Positions 5,879 to 8,239 of a stretch of 8,239 nt of DNA are shown here, one piece after another. This stretch comes from Bacteroidales bacterium. GTDB taxonomy: Bacteria; Bacteroidota; Bacteroidia; Bacteroidales; JAADJA01. A program made the position numbers and the translations under genes. The number at the start of each line of letters is the position of its first letter. Within the stretch, counting starts at the first letter, position 1. The notes below the pieces were generated by a model that had not been told where the DNA came from, did not search any database, and saw only the letters and a program-made list of their open reading frames with translations. The DNA lies in assembly GCA_029933495.1 (NCBI GenBank), contig JAOZOC010000127.1, positions 1 through 8,239 on the forward strand, in the 5' to 3' direction.

Positions 5879-7329
5879 AAAGTTATACTATCAAATATTT
5901 TCTCCAAAATAATTGGAAATATAAGTGCTGCTAAGATATTAATATAAACTATAATATTGATAGGCCAGATTGGGACTTCCTTAACTTCATCATACTTTAG
6001 CATAATTATTTCCATTTTATGTGCATCTTTCTCGTTGATTATTTGATTAAAAAGTTTTTCTAATACCCTAGCTTTTGTATTTTCCATAGAAAAGTGAGTT
6101 CCCCAAACGGATAGGACAAATATAAAGGCTGTTATAAGGCCTGCAAGGATTGCTCCTATTATGGAAATACCAGATGAAAAATTTAATGACAAAGATAATG
6201 GAATACCTAACCCGACAGTAATAGCTGTACTTATTGACAAAACTACAGCTACTCTACTCGTTTCAACAAAAAAAGGCTCGCCCAGTTTTGGCATTGGTAG
6301 ATTAAAGTCATCTATAGTAATAACTTTACCATAGATAAATAACATTAATGCAATAATAGAATAAAGAAAAGAAAAAAGAATAGATATGCCGAATAGTATT
6401 GAGGACAACATTAGATTTGCACCTAATTTCATATCAAAAGCACTATTATTTATTGTGCAATAGTATAGATAGCCAATAACGCCGATTAATATTATGTGAA
6501 TTGCTGGATGAAATATCCATTTGTTTAACTTACCAATTGTTCCTCTGGAGATTAGTATTGCATAAAAATGCCATTTTTGCGCAAATTCATTAAAATCTTT
6601 ATCCTTTTTTAAATCGTCCCAAACAATATCTGGATTTAAATTTTGGATACTCCAGTTTTTTTCCCAATCTTTATATGTTTTTTCGTCTGAGAATTTTTTA
6701 GATGTACTCAATAACAATTTTCTTTTACGTCCCCATCCATTTTCTTTAATTGTATTTCTAAACACATTCCAATTAGAAACTTTGTCACTATAGCTTTTAC
6801 TATGAAAAAGTTTGTAGCAAAAAATCATTTCAGAATCCCTTCCACAAGGTTTCTCTGTTTTTAATATTTCTTCATCGATATCAGGAGTTGGATACTTGAT
6901 TCTAAACTTACTTGGAAACTTATAATATTTATTTGCATTAGGGTTATATCCTTGATGATTAGTATTAGGGTTATATCCCTGATGATTAGCATATTCTTTC
7001 CAGACAAAGTCTTGTAATTTTTTAAAATAATTATGAGTCCATCGGAGACAAACAATACTTAACCAAATAGTTATGATAATGAAGCTATCTTGTAATGGTA
7101 ATGTGATATAAAAAGAATAAGCTACAATGCCAATCAATGTCAAAATCAAAAAAAATGAAGATTTATTTCCTAATAATTTATCTAAATAAAACCGTTCTTT
7201 AGGATCAAGTTGTTTTATTACTTCAGTCTGAAAGAAACCTGTATTTGCGGCAAAAACACCCCCTATCCCAACTAAAAAAAATGGAATAAAAACTAATAAA
7301 ACATAAAATTCATTTAAGGATATAGTCAT
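5875..7329 (-). CDS. Large multi-pass membrane protein of unknown family
   Basis: I do not recognise this 484-residue protein. Three hydrophobic segments lie near the N-terminus (about 8-28, 59-78, 83-97). A hydrophilic domain of about 170 residues (100-270) is rich in Lys, Trp and Tyr. A C-terminal block follows with spans near 274-292, 305-333, 358-382, 387-410 and 456-476, with a charged loop at 413-452. No nucleotide-binding, protease or nuclease motif stands out. Residues 115-132 are a tandem 9-residue duplication. I chose ATG 7329, 25 bases after the upstream stop. An in-frame TTG at 7365 would add 12 residues and overlap the upstream gene by 11 bases; I cannot exclude it. The stop overlaps the ATG of the downstream hydrolase homologue by four bases, so this protein is cotranslated with B and probably works with A and B at the membrane. 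Confidence 0.8.
   Translation of the reverse strand: MTISLNEFYVLLVFIPFFLVGIGGVFAANTGFFQTEVIKQLDPKERFYLDKLLGNKSSFFLILTLIGIVAYSFYITLPLQDSFIIITIWLSIVCLRWTHNYFKKLQDFVWKEYANHQGYNPNTNHQGYNPNANKYYKFPSKFRIKYPTPDIDEEILKTEKPCGRDSEMIFCYKLFHSKSYSDKVSNWNVFRNTIKENGWGRKRKLLLSTSKKFSDEKTYKDWEKNWSIQNLNPDIVWDDLKKDKDFNEFAQKWHFYAILISRGTIGKLNKWIFHPAIHIILIGVIGYLYYCTINNSAFDMKLGANLMLSSILFGISILFSFLYSIIALMLFIYGKVITIDDFNLPMPKLGEPFFVETSRVAVVLSISTAITVGLGIPLSLSLNFSSGISIIGAILAGLITAFIFVLSVWGTHFSMENTKARVLEKLFNQIINEKDAHKMEIIMLKYDEVKEVPIWPINIIVYINILAALIFPIILEKIFDSITL
6934..6987 (-). repeat. In-frame tandem 27-bp duplication, two copies
   Basis: Two adjacent 27-base units (6987-6961 and 6960-6934) encode NHQGYNPNT and NHQGYNPNA. 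They differ at only two of 27 bases, one silent (CAG/CAA) and one changing Thr to Ala. The near-identity suggests a recent duplication, or a variable-number repeat, at the start of the hydrophilic domain of the unknown membrane protein. Confidence 0.9.
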
Positions 7330-7354
7330 ATTGCAAAATATTATTAATGATTGT

Positions 7355-8239
7355 TTATTTATCAATTAGGTCAAACCCACTAATTTTTTTACTTATTATT
7401 GAATCATTTTTAATCTCAAATAAAAGCCTATATGATTGATCAGAATAAATTGCATTAATAACAGATATTTGATTTTCATTTATCTGTACTGCAGGATACC
7501 GTGCATATAATATGAACTTTTCAAAATAATCATTAAGTTTAATAAAATCTGGAACATCATTAATATCTCTATATTCTTTAACATTTTTAACAGTTAAGGT
7601 CCCATTTAATTGCAAGACCTGATTTTTATCTGTTGCAATTCCTCTCCAACGCCAAAAAGTTTTAGGGATTGTAGACTCATAAAGCGAATTTGGATAATGG
7701 TAGGACAAATAGTTTGTAAAGTTACTGAAAGCAACAAATTTAAATACAAGCATAAAGAAAAAATAAATAATATATGAATACAATGAAAATCTTATAATTC
7801 GATCAAATGATTTTCCTTTTTTAAAAACAAAGATAATTGAAAACACAATAACAATACTGTATATGAGCATAGATATTGGATCAAAGGAGTGAATAAAGTC
7901 AAAACTATATATTTTATTTGATAATGGGAAAAATATGGGTGACCCAAAAGGAGTGATGAGGTCAAGAACTATGTGTAAATAGTAACTAATTAATGACACT
8001 AAATAATATTGGTAGAATGGTAAATAAGTTTTTCGAAATACAATTTTAAAAATACTTGCAATTGCTAAAACATAAAATGGAGCTAAAATAATTGAATTTG
8101 TATATCTCCTATGAGATAAATATTCAATTGAACCTGGATGGTAAAAGAAAGCCAAAAGATCAGGAGCAACAGAGGAAAATATACATATAATCCAAAGAAC
8201 TCTTTTGTTTCTAATAGTGCCTATTGAATTAGATAATAT
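7355..8239 (-). CDS. YdjM/YfhP-like membrane protein, divergent paralogue A (5' end outside window)
   Basis: The frame is open to the window edge, giving 294 visible residues. A TTG at 8155 could be mistaken for the start, but 28 further codons upstream read ILSNSIGTIRNKR, a hydrophobic span and APDLLA, which align with residues 9-38 of paralogue B. Only about eight N-terminal residues are therefore probably missing. Conserved with B are PD (26-27), PG (35-36), HR (43-44), LH (88-89), D93, G99, FDP (119-121) and the C-terminal PKTFWRWRGI (192-201). Two likely metal ligands are replaced: B's PDFD is PDLL here (L29), and B's THS is TNS (N48). Either this copy is catalytically inactive or it uses other residues. 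It is the first visible gene of the operon, with 25 bases to the next ATG. It has the lowest G+C of the window by eye. Confidence 0.8.
   Translation of the reverse strand: MLSNSIGTIRNKRVLWIICIFSSVAPDLLAFFYHPGSIEYLSHRRYTNSIILAPFYVLAIASIFKIVFRKTYLPFYQYYLVSLISYYLHIVLDLITPFGSPIFFPLSNKIYSFDFIHSFDPISMLIYSIVIVFSIIFVFKKGKSFDRIIRFSLYSYIIYFFFMLVFKFVAFSNFTNYLSYHYPNSLYESTIPKTFWRWRGIATDKNQVLQLNGTLTVKNVKEYRDINDVPDFIKLNDYFEKFILYARYPAVQINENQISVINAIYSDQSYRLLFEIKNDSIISKKISGFDLIDK

Noticed and set aside
6934..6990. Short repeats as a CRISPR-like array
   Set aside because: There are only two directly abutting copies without spacers, in frame inside a coding sequence.
6861..7055. 64-codon minus-strand open frame inside the membrane protein gene
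   Set aside because: It is out of frame with the long gene and its repeat-like content just reflects the 27-bp tandem duplication.

Overview
The window comes from a Bacteroidota-type chromosome, or a close relative. Upstream regions carry the phylum's -7 promoter box (TAnnTTTG) rather than an E. coli -10, and Shine-Dalgarno sequences are weak or absent. The fused nucleotidyltransferase/sugar-kinase protein and the MsbA-like exporter also look like members from that phylum. No rRNA, tRNA, CRISPR array, transposase or integrase is visible.

Left part (1-2587). A + strand gene enters from outside the window and ends at 432; it is the C-terminus of a beta-sandwich, DUF1080/laminin-G-like protein. 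It converges on a minus-strand gene (478-1623) for a fused cytidylyltransferase-like plus GHMP-kinase enzyme that probably activates a sugar. Upstream of that gene is a 340-base divergent region with two hairpins, each followed by a T7 run on the minus strand. One of them folds as a probable three-way junction. On the other side of this region is a + strand lipoprotein of unknown function (1964-2587).

Middle part (2588-4865). On the minus strand are a small membrane-anchored DUF5808-like protein and, 14 bases later, an MsbA-type ABC exporter. A good promoter match lies inside the end of the small gene and places the transcript start almost on the exporter's GTG start codon. After the exporter's stop codon, 31 further in-frame codons read like the C-terminus of some other protein and may be a gene remnant.

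Right part (4982-8239). Three tightly packed minus-strand genes form an AT-rich operon: a YdjM/YfhP-like membrane metal-hydrolase homologue (A, 5' end beyond the window), a large unrecognised multi-pass membrane protein, and a second YdjM/YfhP-like protein (B) that overlaps the preceding gene by four bases. A and B are divergent paralogues. B keeps the family's Asp/His motif residues, whereas A has replaced at least two of them. This hydrolase / unknown membrane protein / hydrolase cassette is the best candidate in the window for an undescribed system. Its function cannot be read from the sequence.
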